Counted from the stretch's first letter, positions 1-9,234 are shown. The stretch: DNA of 38,270 bases from JAVBOF01 sp031550915 (GCA_031550915.1 JAVBOF010000047.1:1-38270); one strand, 5' to 3'. Program-made: numbers and translations. The notes: generated by a model from the letters alone, not told the origin.

Positions 1-2251
1 ACCTCTGCTCTTCATCGATTATCAAAAGACCGAGATCTTTAAATGCAACACTTTTATTCAAAAGCCTGTGGGTACCGACTATAACATCGATATTACCCTC
101 TTTAAGCGCTTTAATTATGTTTTTCTGCTCTGTAGCCGTACGGAAGCGGGAAAGCATTTCGTATCTAACAGGGAATCCTTCCATTCTGGAGGAGAGTGTG
201 TTGAAATGCTGCTGGGCAAGGATAGTCGTCGGCACCAATATAGCGCACTGTTTTCCATCCAGCACGGCTTTGAATACGGCGCGCATAGCTACCTCGGTCT
301 TACCGTAGCCCACATCGCCGCAAAGCAGCCGGTCCATGATCTTTGTGCTCTCCATATCATTCTTTATCTCGTCGGCGCATTGCTCCTGATCCGGAGTCTC
401 TTCGTAAGGAAAGCTTTCCTCAAACTGCTTTTGCCAAACCATATCAGGAGAAAATGCATAGCCCTTGATCGCCTGCCTTTTTGCGTATAGGGCTATGAGA
501 TCCATGGCCAGCTGCTTTACGCTCTCGCGTACACGCTGGCTCGTCTTTGCCCATTCGGTGCCGCCGAGCTTTGAAAGCCTTGGTACCGCATCCCCCGCGC
601 CCATATACTTTTGTACTTTGTCCATCTGGTCGGTGGGCACGAAAAGCTTGTCTGTCCCTGCGAACCGTATTTGCATATAATCCCTGGAACGGTTTTCAAA
701 CCGAAGTTTTTCTATGCCTATATACTGGCCTATTCCGTGGCTTTCATGGACGATGTAATCCCCCGGTTTGAGCGATGTGAAAAGATCCATATTCTTGGCC
801 GGCCTGGTTTGAGGCCCCTGTTTTTTCTTTGAGCCAAAAATCTCCTTATCGCTTATAAGCGTTAGCTTGATATCCGAATATTCGCAGCCCTGAGAAAAGG
901 CTTGAGGGCTTATAAATACCTCGCCCGGTCGAACGTCCCGGTCCTGGCTTTCGCCATAAACAGCGTAGATATCGCGTTCGTTAAGCTCATCCTGCAGTCG
1001 CTTGGCCCGGGCGTCACTTCCCGCTGCAAGCACTATGCGCCATTTGTTTTTCTTATAAAAGCTGAGTTTTTCCGCCAAAGCGTCTATGCTGCCGGAAAAC
1101 GAATTTATAAGCTTCGAATCGGATTTTATGATATCTCCTCCAAACCAAGCAGGCCTGCGCTCAATAGAAAAAAATCCGATCCTGTTACGACATCTTATAT
1201 CCAGAAAAAGCTTATCAAAAGAGAGGTATATATCCTCTTGGCAGGGCAGCGCTTCACCACGGTCCAAAAGCGAAGCGAGCTTTGCATTATGGTCTTCAAG
1301 AATGCTTTCTCCGCGCTCCTTCAATCTTGATGGCTCCTCCATTATGACGATGGTATCTTCCGGCATATAGTCGAGCGCCCAGGATGATCCTTCGTACATA
1401 CAGGAAATGAAGTTATCCATATCGTCGAAGTACATACCGGTACGCAGAAAATGTATATATTCCTCCAGTCTCATACCGATATTTCTTGCGGCCGTGCTGC
1501 TTTGAATGTTCCTTCCGAACTGATCTTCAAAATACCATAGCATCCGGTCCAATGCTTTTGGAGCGGGCACTGCTTCCATAGCTGGCATAATGCGGATGCT
1601 ATTCGTATTACCGCAGCTTCGTTGTGTATCCGTATCAAACAGCTTTATTTCGTACAGTTCATCGTCAAAGAAATCAAGCCTTGCGCCATATTCCCAACCC
1701 GTTGGATAGATGTCCAAAATGCCGCCGCGCATCGCGAACTGGCCCTGATCCTGAACGTTATCTACACGGGCATATCCGGTCATCGCCAACTTTTTCGCAG
1801 CTTCGTGCATCTGGATCCTTTGCCCAACGGAAAATTCCGGCATAGCCTGAAAGAAATATTTAGCGGGAGAAAGCCTCTGCATAGCCGATTGTATGCCGGC
1901 TACAATAATGCGGGTCTTGCCTGTAGCAGCCGATCCAAGCGCGGATAAGCGCTTTACCTGCACATCCTTGCTGTGCGCCTGCACCTTGCGAAGCTGGATA
2001 TCTCTTGCAGGCAGGTGTTCGGCAACACCGGGCGAAAAAGCGTTTATATCATCACATAGTCGTATGGCATCCAGTTCATCAAAGGCAAGCAAGAGCAGCG
2101 GATGCTTCTTTGAAAGCGCCACAGCCAAGTGAGCGTGCCCAATTTGGGGCATGCCAATAACCGGGATTGCAGAATTACCCTCCCGTAATGTTTTTTCAAG
2201 CGTCCGATACCGCTCCCATTCTATAATGGGATTTAATAAGGCTTTCTCCAT
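1..2251 (-). CDS. mfd: Transcription-repair coupling factor Mfd (N-terminal two thirds, cut by window edge)
   Basis: Mfd is a DNA translocase that removes RNA polymerase stalled at lesions and recruits UvrA. About 750 codons are visible from the ATG at 2251; the family is usually near 1,150 residues, so the C-terminal translocase half lies beyond the left edge. The N-terminus looks like the UvrB-homology module. A CarD-like RNA-polymerase-interacting region reads around residues 490-560 (about 560-780). A Walker A motif, GDVGYGKT, lies near residue 642 (about 300-325), and the DEEQR helicase motif II sits at the very edge (about 1-16). It follows pth by about 35 bases on the same strand, the common pth-mfd arrangement. 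The ribosome binding site is weak, so translation may depend partly on pth. Identification is secure. Confidence 0.96.
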   Translation of the reverse strand, partial: MEKALLNPIIEWERYRTLEKTLREGNSAIPVIGMPQIGHAHLAVALSKKHPLLLLAFDELDAIRLCDDINAFSPGVAEHLPARDIQLRKVQAHSKDVQVKRLSALGSAATGKTRIIVAGIQSAMQRLSPAKYFFQAMPEFSVGQRIQMHEAAKKLAMTGYARVDNVQDQGQFAMRGGILDIYPTGWEYGARLDFFDDELYEIKLFDTDTQRSCGNTNSIRIMPAMEAVPAPKALDRMLWYFEDQFGRNIQSSTAARNIGMRLEEYIHFLRTGMYFDDMDNFISCMYEGSSWALDYMPEDTIVIMEEPSRLKERGESILEDHNAKLASLLDRGEALPCQEDIYLSFDKLFLDIRCRNRIGFFSIERRPAWFGGDIIKSDSKLINSFSGSIDALAEKLSFYKKNKWRIVLAAGSDARAKRLQDELNERDIYAVYGESQDRDVRPGEVFISPQAFSQGCEYSDIKLTLISDKEIFGSKKKQGPQTRPAKNMDLFTSLKPGDYIVHESHGIGQYIGIEKLRFENRSRDYMQIRFAGTDKLFVPTDQMDKVQKYMGAGDAVPRLSKLGGTEWAKTSQRVRESVKQLAMDLIALYAKRQAIKGYAFSPDMVWQKQFEESFPYEETPDQEQCADEIKNDMESTKIMDRLLCGDVGYGKTEVAMRAVFKAVLDGKQCAILVPTTILAQQHFNTLSSRMEGFPVRYEMLSRFRTATEQKNIIKALKEGNIDVIVGTHRLLNKSVAFKDLGLLIIDEEQR

Positions 2252-2286
2252 CAAACCACGCCTGTTTTCTGTAAATTAGATACCGT

Positions 2287-2853
2287 CTATATGGCTCCGT
2301 TGTATTTTGCCTGTGTCGCCTCCACACCCTCTGCAATAATCGATTCCACCGCTTCCGCGGCTCTTTTGAAGGATTCGAACATCGTTTCGTGTAATTCGAC
2401 CGGCGGTTTTGCAAGGACATAATCCGACAATTGCCATTCCGGAGGAGGTTTACCGACCCCTATACGAACCCTTGGAAAATCTTGTGACTCCAAAAGGTAG
2501 ATAACCGAACGCATGCCGTTATGTGTGCCTGCACTGCCGCTTGCGCGTACCCGGATTGTACCCGGCTCCAGATCTATATCGTCATACACCACTATCAGCT
2601 TATCCATATCTACGCCATAGTAGTCCACAAGCGACATAACGCTTTGGCCGCTTTCGTTCATATAGGTCTGCGGCAAAGCAAGTATTATCTTTTCGCCTGC
2701 AATGAAATATTCGCCAATCAAGGCTTTATGAGCTGTTTTTTTTAGCTTTACGCCCCATTTGGCGCATAGTAATTCAACAACGTCAAAGCCGGCGTTATGC
2801 CTTGTGCGGAAATATTTATTTCCGGGATTACCAAGCCCTACGATTATATACAT
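2287..2853 (-). CDS. pth: Peptidyl-tRNA hydrolase
   Basis: Pth cleaves peptidyl-tRNAs released from ribosomes so that tRNA can be recycled. The 188-residue product has the normal family length. It opens with GLGNPG at residues 6-11, followed by the catalytic histidine in RHNAGFD (His19), the YDDID segment with the catalytic aspartate, and the GSAGTHNGM substrate-binding loop. The open frame extends further upstream, but ATG at 2853 is chosen because it gives the canonical N-terminus and has an AGGAAG-like site a few bases before it. It lies between a HAD phosphatase upstream and mfd downstream, probably in one operon. Confidence 0.97.
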   Translation of the reverse strand: MYIIVGLGNPGNKYFRTRHNAGFDVVELLCAKWGVKLKKTAHKALIGEYFIAGEKIILALPQTYMNESGQSVMSLVDYYGVDMDKLIVVYDDIDLEPGTIRVRASGSAGTHNGMRSVIYLLESQDFPRVRIGVGKPPPEWQLSDYVLAKPPVELHETMFESFKRAAEAVESIIAEGVEATQAKYNGAI

Positions 2854-2875
2854 ATGTTTCTTCCTGCCGTTATCA

Positions 2876-3586
2876 TTACATTTCTTCCAATGCCTTTGCC
2901 CAATCCAGCAGATCCTCGTAATTTCCATGATCGCATTCGATGATCTTCTTCCGGGGGTTTATGCCAAAATTATTTAGGAAAAAAACATCAAAGCCATATT
3001 CTTTCGCAACAATGTCCTCATCAACATTGTTGCCGACCATATAGCATTCTTCCGCCGTTAAACCGGTTTTTTCAAGAATCTCCTGATAATATTCACGGTG
3101 CGGCTTGCAATAGCAGCTGTTTTCAAAACTGGAGATATACTCAAAATCTCCAGGATCAAAACCCGCCCATTTTATCCGTTTATACGTAGCTATCCTTGGA
3201 AAACAGGGATAAGTAGCCAACACCATCCGGTAGCCTTTTGAACGTATAACGTCAACAATCTCCTTTAATAAAGGGGTATGCCTTACTATATTGCATAGCT
3301 CATCAAACTTATACAAATAATACTCGTCTATCTTCTCCAATAGCCCGTCCGTTACCCTCTCATCCTTACGCTTGAATACCTTCACGAACTTGTCAATATT
3401 GGATACATTGGGAGTAAGATCAGCCGCGATCTCCAAAACGCTTGCCGTAATAAGCTCTTCAACAACCTCCGGTTCGATGAAATCACCGATATATTTGCTG
3501 ATCGAACGAAAATAATCCGCGAAAAATTCATCCATGTCCATCGGCAACAGAGTGCCGTCCAAATCGAAAAAGACCGCTTTTTTCAT
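2876..3586 (-). CDS. HAD-superfamily phosphohydrolase
   Basis: A 236-residue haloacid-dehalogenase-type hydrolase, probably a cytoplasmic small-molecule phosphatase. Motif I is FFDLDGTLL, with the nucleophile Asp8 and the acid Asp10. A helical cap region follows. The motif III lysine is in CKPHREYY near residue 160, and motif IV is GNNVDEDI, an acidic variant of the usual GDxxxD. The ATG at 3586 has AGGAGG four bases upstream. It is the first gene of the HAD-pth-mfd run, 22 bases before pth, and is preceded by a long leader from a good promoter at 3736-3765. The substrate cannot be told from the sequence. Confidence 0.85.
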   Translation of the reverse strand: MKKAVFFDLDGTLLPMDMDEFFADYFRSISKYIGDFIEPEVVEELITASVLEIAADLTPNVSNIDKFVKVFKRKDERVTDGLLEKIDEYYLYKFDELCNIVRHTPLLKEIVDVIRSKGYRMVLATYPCFPRIATYKRIKWAGFDPGDFEYISSFENSCYCKPHREYYQEILEKTGLTAEECYMVGNNVDEDIVAKEYGFDVFFLNNFGINPRKKIIECDHGNYEDLLDWAKALEEM

Positions 3587-3735
3587 TCATCCTCCTTTTT
3601 CTTCCCATTACGGAAAAAGAAAAGAAATAAAAGAAATCATTTGTTTGAATCGGAGTTCATTTATTTGCCGGAGCTCAAGCCTGTCGGTGAACAATAGGCT
3701 CGGCACTGGACAAAAAACCAAACCGGCTTCAATAT

Positions 3736-3765
3736 ATAATAGTAGAAAGCAGCATATAAAGTCAA
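3736..3765 (-). promoter_or_regulatory. Predicted sigma-A promoter for HAD-pth-mfd
   Basis: On the minus strand, TTGACT (3760-3765) and TATTAT (3736-3741) are separated by 18 bases. Each hexamer has one mismatch to consensus. A start near 3729 would give a leader of about 140 bases before the HAD start codon at 3586. Confidence 0.6.
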
Positions 3766-3842
3766 ACGATAACATGGTTTTGTTAAAGAATATTTCGGCC
3801 TTGATATGAATAAGAATATCCATGGTTGAAAGGAGATCCAGT

Positions 3843-4937
3843 ATGAGGATAAGCAGGCAGCAAAAACAGCAGGATAGAGGATCTAAATGGCATTTTCCTA
3901 AAATAAAATGGGACAGGCGTTACCTAATCATTGGCTTGATACTGGTCTTACTTATAATACTTATTCCAACAACTGCTACAAAATGGGTAAAAAAGCCGGA
4001 GCCTCTGCCCGAATCGACTTATATCAGAATAGATAAGCCAGAACTAAAAGCCGAGCCATACGCCTTGGAACTGAGGCTTTATAATGCAGGCATAGGGAAA
4101 ACGGTGCAGATAGATATTGAAGAATATACCGCGGATGTCGTTTCGGCGGAGATGCCGATGTCTTTTAGCGACGAAGCGTTAAAAGCACAGGCCATAGCCG
4201 CAAGGACGTTTGCCATAAACCATTGCAGGAAACTGGGCGGAAGCGGATGCTCCAAAGGCTCAAAATCAGACGTTTGTTCTGAAAGCGGCAGTTGCCAGGC
4301 CTTTTGTGATATTGATGGCCGCAGGGAAAAATGGGGAGAAAGGTTTCAGGAATATGAAAGCAGGTTGCAGAAGGCTGTTATGGAAACCGCAGGACAGATA
4401 ATGACATATGAAGACAAACCGATCAACGTTTTTTATCACAGCACTTCCGGTGGGATGACAGAGGGCAGCGACAGTGTTTTTGGCGTCGATCTGCCGTATT
4501 ATCAGCCTGTACTGAGCCCTGATGAGGAAAGCTCCTCACGCTTGACTTCGCAAGTCAAGCTGAGTGCCGCGGATTTTATCAAAAAAGTAAAGCGGCAATA
4601 TCCGGATTGCGGACTTTCTGCAGCTTCACTCGAGGACAGCGTTGAGGTTTTGAGCCGCACGGAAGGCGGAAGAGTAGATGAAGCGAGGCTTGGCAAAGCA
4701 GTGATAAGCGGTAAGGAATTCCGCAAGTTGTTTTCGCTGGATTCGGCAAACTTTTCCTTGAGCTTTAACGGCGGAGATATTGTGATAGACAGCCGCGGAT
4801 TTGGGCATGGGGTCGGTATGAGCCAGACCGGAGCAAACGGGATGGCAGAAAACGGTTCAAACTATATTGCGATCTTGGAGCATTATTATATAGGGATAGA
4901 TATCATCAATATGAATGATTTATATGCAGGCAGATAA
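3843..4937 (+). CDS. spoIID: SpoIID-family sporulation protein (lytic transglycosylase)
   Basis: SpoIID is a membrane-anchored peptidoglycan glycosidase that works with SpoIIP and SpoIIM to drive forespore engulfment. The 364-residue protein has a basic N-terminus, one membrane segment at about residues 27-45, and the family blocks EALKAQAIAARTFA, YHSTSGG and GFGHGVGMSQ. It also has the Cys-rich stretch common in clostridial SpoIID proteins, with about five cysteines in 30 residues. The frame is open from 3822, but ATG at 3843 has AAGGAG at the right distance and is preferred. It stands alone, divergent from the HAD-pth-mfd run. I looked for a sigma-E promoter upstream and found no convincing one. 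It is a clear sign of sporulation ancestry. Confidence 0.94.
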   Translation: MRISRQQKQQDRGSKWHFPKIKWDRRYLIIGLILVLLIILIPTTATKWVKKPEPLPESTYIRIDKPELKAEPYALELRLYNAGIGKTVQIDIEEYTADVVSAEMPMSFSDEALKAQAIAARTFAINHCRKLGGSGCSKGSKSDVCSESGSCQAFCDIDGRREKWGERFQEYESRLQKAVMETAGQIMTYEDKPINVFYHSTSGGMTEGSDSVFGVDLPYYQPVLSPDEESSSRLTSQVKLSAADFIKKVKRQYPDCGLSAASLEDSVEVLSRTEGGRVDEARLGKAVISGKEFRKLFSLDSANFSLSFNGGDIVIDSRGFGHGVGMSQTGANGMAENGSNYIAILEHYYIGIDIINMNDLYAGR

Positions 4938-4945
4938 CCCCGGCA

Positions 4946-4974
4946 TTGCACGGCAAAGCACAAAGTGATAAAAT
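4946..4974 (+). promoter_or_regulatory. Predicted sigma-A promoter for the Lrp-aminotransferase operon
   Basis: TTGCAC (4946-4951) and TAAAAT (4969-4974) are 17 bases apart, about 50 bases before the TTG start of the regulator. The position suits autoregulation by the Lrp-type protein, but I see no clear operator repeat. Confidence 0.55.
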
Positions 4975-5021
4975 ATTTAAATTGAGTGAGCTAAAAGAAT
5001 CGGTCATTTGGAGGCGATATT

Positions 5022-5510
5022 TTGAAAGAAATCGATAAAGCGATTTTGGATATTTTGGAGAAGGATTCCCGGATTACGCCAGATACCATAGCTGCAATGC
5101 TTGGAGAGGATCCCGCGGAGATAGAGCGAATCATAAAAAGGCTGGAAAAAGAAAAGATCCTATTGAGATATACGGCCGTTATAAACAAAGAAAAAGCGGA
5201 AAACTGTGCCCTTGCGCTTATTGAAGTGAAGGTCACGCCGCAGCGCGAATATGGCTTCGATAATTTTGCGAAGCGTATATACGGCTTTGAAGAGGTCATC
5301 TCGGCATTCCTCGTTTCTGGAGATTATGATTATATGCTTCTTGTAAAGGGAGAAAACATACAGCAGATAGCAAATTTCGTTTATGAGAAACTTGCTGTTT
5401 TAGATTATGTATTATCGACCAGTACACATTTTATTCTCAGGAATTACAAGGACCACGGGGTGGTGCTTGTTGAGGAAGAAAAGCAGAAAAGGCTGGTGGT
5501 TTCCCCATGA
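5022..5510 (+). CDS. Lrp/AsnC-family transcriptional regulator
   Basis: A 162-residue regulator with an N-terminal winged helix (about residues 1-55) and a C-terminal RAM ligand-sensing domain (about 65-140), the usual Lrp/AsnC layout. The start is TTG at 5022, preceded by TGGAGG with about 8 bases of spacing; no ATG serves. Its last four bases overlap the ATG of the next gene (ATGA), so the aminotransferase is translationally coupled. The Lrp-aminotransferase pair resembles alaR-alaT of Bacillus subtilis, where the regulator controls alanine transaminase. I infer a similar role here, but the effector is not shown by the sequence. Confidence 0.93.
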   Translation: MKEIDKAILDILEKDSRITPDTIAAMLGEDPAEIERIIKRLEKEKILLRYTAVINKEKAENCALALIEVKVTPQREYGFDNFAKRIYGFEEVISAFLVSGDYDYMLLVKGENIQQIANFVYEKLAVLDYVLSTSTHFILRNYKDHGVVLVEEEKQKRLVVSP

Positions 5511-6682
5511 ACAGCTCCAGATTCATTGCCGCGGGCGTCAACGCCATCCCACCTTCCGGTATCCGGAAGTTTTTTGATATTGCCAACGAAATGGAAGACG
5601 CGATATCGCTTGGCGTCGGTGAGCCGGATTTCGTTACGCCATGGAATGTGCGTGAAGCCGCTATTACATCCATAGAAAAAGGAATGACGCATTATACGTC
5701 CAATCATGGAATGCTGGAATTGCGTGAATACGTTTCCTCGTATATGCAACATCGGTTTGCATTGGATTATACCGTACAGGAGATCGTTATGACCATGGGC
5801 GCCAGCGAGGGGATAGATATAGCCTTGCGCGCGGTTTTGGAGCCGGGTGACGAGGTGCTTGTACCTGCGCCGTCGTACGTTTCCTATTTTCCATGCGTTT
5901 CATTCGCAGGAGGGGTGCCCGTATCGATCGAGACGTTTGAAGAAAATGGCTTTATACTAACGCCGGATCTGCTGGAAAAGAAAATAACTCCCAAAACTAA
6001 GGCGATGGTATTGGCGTACCCGAATAATCCGACCGGCGGGATAATGAAAAGGGAAGAGTTGCAGGCTTTGGCAGACATAATAGTAAGGCATGATATTCTT
6101 GTGATTTCTGATGAGATATACGCAGAGCTTACATATGGCGGGTCAAAGCATGTCAGCTTTGCCGCGCTTGATGGTATGCGGGAAAGAACTATAGTGATAA
6201 ACGGCTTTTCTAAGGCGTTTGCCATGACGGGATGGCGCCTTGGCTTTGTCTGTGCGGATAGGCCGCTTTTGGACGCTATACTGAAGATACACCAATATAC
6301 TGCTCTTTGCGCGCCGATAATGAGTCAGGCCGCCGCGTTGGAAGCTTTAAAGGATGGCTTTGACAATGGCTTTTCAAGGATACGTGAAATGACTATGCAG
6401 TATGATCAGCGCCGCAGGGTAATAGTAAAGGCGTTTAATGATATGGGCCTAAATTGCTTTGAACCTTTGGGAGCTTTCTATGCTTTCCCAAACATCAGTT
6501 CTACCGGGTTGAGCTCTGAGGAGTTCTGTACAAGGCTGTTGATGGAAAAATCGGTAGCCTGTGTTCCCGGAACAGCGTTTGGTTCGTGTGGAGAGGGCTT
6601 TATGCGATGTTCCTATGCTTCGTCGCTGGATAATATCTTCGAAGCATGCAACAGGATAGAAAGCTTTATAAAGGGATTGTAA
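5507..6682 (+). CDS. PLP-dependent class I/II aminotransferase (AlaT-like)
   Basis: A 391-residue fold-type I aminotransferase, cytoplasmic and PLP-bound. It shows YPNNPTGG, the SDEIYAELTY segment that contacts PLP, and the Schiff-base lysine in SKAFAMTGWRLGF near residue 235. The arginine that binds the substrate carboxylate is probably in MRCSYA near the C-terminus. It is coupled by a 4-base overlap to the upstream Lrp-type regulator. From that pairing the best guess is an alanine or aspartate-family transaminase, but class I members have similar motifs and the amino donor is uncertain. A Cof-type phosphatase follows 10 bases downstream. Confidence 0.92.
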   Translation: MNSSRFIAAGVNAIPPSGIRKFFDIANEMEDAISLGVGEPDFVTPWNVREAAITSIEKGMTHYTSNHGMLELREYVSSYMQHRFALDYTVQEIVMTMGASEGIDIALRAVLEPGDEVLVPAPSYVSYFPCVSFAGGVPVSIETFEENGFILTPDLLEKKITPKTKAMVLAYPNNPTGGIMKREELQALADIIVRHDILVISDEIYAELTYGGSKHVSFAALDGMRERTIVINGFSKAFAMTGWRLGFVCADRPLLDAILKIHQYTALCAPIMSQAAALEALKDGFDNGFSRIREMTMQYDQRRRVIVKAFNDMGLNCFEPLGAFYAFPNISSTGLSSEEFCTRLLMEKSVACVPGTAFGSCGEGFMRCSYASSLDNIFEACNRIESFIKGL

Positions 6683-6692
6683 AGGGGAACAG

Positions 6693-7553
6693 ATGAATGA
6701 TTTGGGGATCCGGCTTATTGCATTAGACCTTGACGGTACATTGGTCGCCGGAAGAAACAAAGTGAATGACGGGGATATTGCAGCGATAGGGAAGGCGAAA
6801 GCCGCGGGGATAAAGGTAGCTATATGCACAGGCAGGCTGTATAACAGCTGCAGAGAGTTCGCAAAACGACTTGAGCTGAAGTTGCCGGTAATATGCTGCA
6901 ATGGAGCTTGTTTGTGTACCGATGATGAAATCCTCTATTCAGATTATATAAACGACGGGGTACTCGGTTTTTTAGCGGATGAATGCCAGAAACAAAAGGC
7001 TACTTATGCCTGCTTTTTGCATGACGGTGTTAGACTTCTACTTGCGGACCAGACGGAAAAGGAAAAGTGGGGAATGTATCTGGACGGTTACGCTACCAAG
7101 GATGTAAACCTGTTTACAGACAGGGAAGCTTTTTTAGAGGCCATAAGGGGCAAAACGCTTAAAGCGGCGTACATAGATGACGATATAGATTTTCTTGAAA
7201 CTTTGGAAAAAGCTTCAGGTGATAGATATATAATAGAGACAACTTCCTCTTGGCCCAATAACCGTGAGGTGACATCGCGTGGAGTGGATAAGGCTTCGGC
7301 ATTGCAAAAGTTGCTGGATCGTGAAGGCATCGCCTGGGAAAATGTTATGGCCATTGGCGACAGCATGAACGACCATGCTTTGATAAAGGCCGCCGGTATT
7401 GGCGTTGCTATGGGCAACGCGGAGGAGGAGATAAAAGGGCTTGCATCCTATATAACTTTGAAAATTGATGATTGTGGTGTTGCAAACGCCATTGAACAGC
7501 TCATTTTTTCGGATGAAGCCTATAAATATATACTGCGTGAGGCGACGAATTGA
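6693..7553 (+). CDS. Cof-type HAD-superfamily hydrolase
   Basis: A 286-residue Cof/YidA-type HAD phosphatase with a large C2 cap. Motif I is ALDLDGTLV, motif II lies in AICTGR, the motif III lysine is in DKASALQ, and motif IV is GDSMNDHALI. These enzymes dephosphorylate sugar phosphates, FMN or similar small molecules; the substrate here is unknown. The ATG at 6693 follows AGGGGA. Its TGA stop is overlapped by the TTG start of the DUF362 gene (TTGA at 7550-7553), so the two are probably translated together. Confidence 0.92.
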   Translation: MNDLGIRLIALDLDGTLVAGRNKVNDGDIAAIGKAKAAGIKVAICTGRLYNSCREFAKRLELKLPVICCNGACLCTDDEILYSDYINDGVLGFLADECQKQKATYACFLHDGVRLLLADQTEKEKWGMYLDGYATKDVNLFTDREAFLEAIRGKTLKAAYIDDDIDFLETLEKASGDRYIIETTSSWPNNREVTSRGVDKASALQKLLDREGIAWENVMAIGDSMNDHALIKAAGIGVAMGNAEEEIKGLASYITLKIDDCGVANAIEQLIFSDEAYKYILREATN

Positions 7554-8701
7554 AAGACAGCGTTTCACTTAGAGCATGCGATAATTATGAAAGCAATAAT
7601 GTAGATATTGCATTGGAAGCCGCGATACACGATTTGGGGGGCATCGGGGCTTTTGTTCGTCCGGGAATGAGGGTGCTGGTAAAAGCTAATTTGGTAATGA
7701 AAAAGTATCCCGACCAGCACGCAACGACACATCCGCAGATTATCGCGTCAATTTGCAGGCTCGTTACAGCAGCAGGCGGAGAAGCTATTATTGCGGACAG
7801 CCCGGGAGGCCCGTTTACGGAAACGGCGCTTAGGATAGTGTATAACGCAACGGGTATGAGCCGCGCAACGGAGGAATCGGGCGCGAAATTGAGCTATGAT
7901 ACGCGGATGGTTGATGTTGAATATGCCGATGGCAGAGTGCTGAAAAAGATGAAACTCTGCGGCTATCTGGACGGGATAGACTTGGTGATATCCGCAGCAA
8001 AGCTGAAAACTCACAGCATGACGGGCTTTTCCGGCGCGGTCAAAAATATGTTTGGCGCTGTGCCCGGCATGATAAAATTTGAATACCATTATAAAATGCC
8101 GGAACTCAAAAATTTTTCTGACATGCTTTTGGACGTTGCATGCCGAACTAGACCGGAACTCGCCATAATAGACGGTATTTGGGGCATGGAAGGTGAAGGG
8201 CCAACCGCCGGAGACCCTAGAAAGGTCGGCGTTATCATAGCTTCCGCAAACATGCATGCCGCAGATATAGCGGGGTCATACATAATCGGGATGGATCCTT
8301 CGAAGGTATGCACAATACAAAGGGCGGTGGAGCGCGGTATTGTATCGGGAGATATATGCGATCTGGAATTGTTGGGAGATCCGGTTGAAGGCTTTGTTAT
8401 AAACGATTATAAAGCCGCCCCTACCTTTGGAACGACAATAATGCGCGGCAATTTGCCCGGGTTCCTGGCCTCATTTATTGAAAAGCGAATTGAGTGCAGG
8501 CCCCAATTGAAAAATGAGGGTTGTATAGGATGCAATGACTGCATGAGATCCTGCCCGGCCAAGGCTATAGAGATGCGGGAAAGGCGTCCGGCTTTCGATT
8601 ACAGCAGCTGTATAAGGTGTTATTGCTGTCAGGAACTTTGCCCTCAAGGTGCGATAGGGATCAAAAGATCATGGCTGCTGAGGCTATTTGACAGGTTTTG
8701 A
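7550..8701 (+). CDS. DUF362 domain protein with two C-terminal 4Fe-4S clusters
   Basis: A 383-residue protein with a DUF362 domain over roughly residues 20-300 and a bacterial ferredoxin module at the C-terminus. The two Cys motifs are CIGCNDCMRSCP (about residue 324) and CIRCYCCQELCP (about residue 353), each ready to bind a 4Fe-4S cluster. DUF362 proteins are widespread in anaerobes and the function is not established; electron transfer is the reasonable inference. The N-terminal part has KANLVMKK and ADSPGG segments typical of the family. The TTG start overlaps the previous stop, and trmL follows about 20 bases later. No signal peptide is seen. Confidence 0.88.
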   Translation: MKDSVSLRACDNYESNNVDIALEAAIHDLGGIGAFVRPGMRVLVKANLVMKKYPDQHATTHPQIIASICRLVTAAGGEAIIADSPGGPFTETALRIVYNATGMSRATEESGAKLSYDTRMVDVEYADGRVLKKMKLCGYLDGIDLVISAAKLKTHSMTGFSGAVKNMFGAVPGMIKFEYHYKMPELKNFSDMLLDVACRTRPELAIIDGIWGMEGEGPTAGDPRKVGVIIASANMHAADIAGSYIIGMDPSKVCTIQRAVERGIVSGDICDLELLGDPVEGFVINDYKAAPTFGTTIMRGNLPGFLASFIEKRIECRPQLKNEGCIGCNDCMRSCPAKAIEMRERRPAFDYSSCIRCYCCQELCPQGAIGIKRSWLLRLFDRF

Positions 8702-8722
8702 CAACGTATATTGGAGGCCGAT

Positions 8723-9187
8723 TTGTTTAATATAGTTTTATATAATCCGGAAATTCCGCAAAATACCGGAAACATCGTAAGGACTTGCGCCGCTACAAAA
8801 TGTATGCTTCATATAATTGAACCGATGGGTTTTTCCCTTGGAGATAGGTATTTGAAGCGCGCCGGACTTGATTATTGGGATAAGGCAAACTTGAATATGT
8901 ACGGCGGTTATTCGGATTTTTGTGATAAAAACGGCGGCGGGCGGCTTTTTTTCTTATCTACAAAGGGCAAAAAAGCGTATCATGAAGTGAACTATAAGGC
9001 CAACGACTATTTCATCTTTGGCAGGGAAACCGCTGGCTTGCCGCAAGATATTATTAACGCTAATCAAGACAGCGTTTTACGCATACCGATGTTTGAAGGC
9101 ATCAGATCTTTGAACCTAAGCAATTCGGTTGCAATAGTGCTTTACGAAGCCTTGCGGCAAAGTGGATTCACCGGATTTGTAAAGTGA
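8723..9187 (+). CDS. trmL: tRNA (cytidine/uridine-34 2'-O)-methyltransferase TrmL
   Basis: A 154-residue SPOUT (SpoU-class) methyltransferase of the minimal TrmL type, which methylates the wobble ribose of certain leucine tRNAs. It has NPEIPQNTGNIVR near the N-terminus, FGRETAGLP in the middle and the C-terminal knot sequence RSLNLSNSVAIVLYE. A TTG at 8711 lies within the Shine-Dalgarno TTGGAGG, so TTG at 8723 (five bases after GGAGG) is the likely start and gives the canonical N-terminus. It ends the operon that begins with the Lrp-type regulator. Confidence 0.93.
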   Translation: MFNIVLYNPEIPQNTGNIVRTCAATKCMLHIIEPMGFSLGDRYLKRAGLDYWDKANLNMYGGYSDFCDKNGGGRLFFLSTKGKKAYHEVNYKANDYFIFGRETAGLPQDIINANQDSVLRIPMFEGIRSLNLSNSVAIVLYEALRQSGFTGFVK

Positions 9188-9205
9188 TATCAAAATTGTT
9201 TTCCT

Positions 9206-9234
9206 TTGATTTCTTGGTTGAGTTTTGATATTAT
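9206..9234 (+). promoter_or_regulatory. Predicted sigma-A promoter for the transketolase genes
   Basis: TTGATT (9206-9211) and TATTAT (9229-9234) are 17 bases apart, about 55 bases before the transketolase start. A 9-base inverted repeat (9187-9195 and 9223-9231) brackets the -35 element and runs into the -10 element. Confidence 0.55.

Noticed and set aside
3770..3842. Possible sigma-E promoter before spoIID
   Set aside because: ATATT and a CATA-like element are present, but the spacing is too short and the -10 match is poor.
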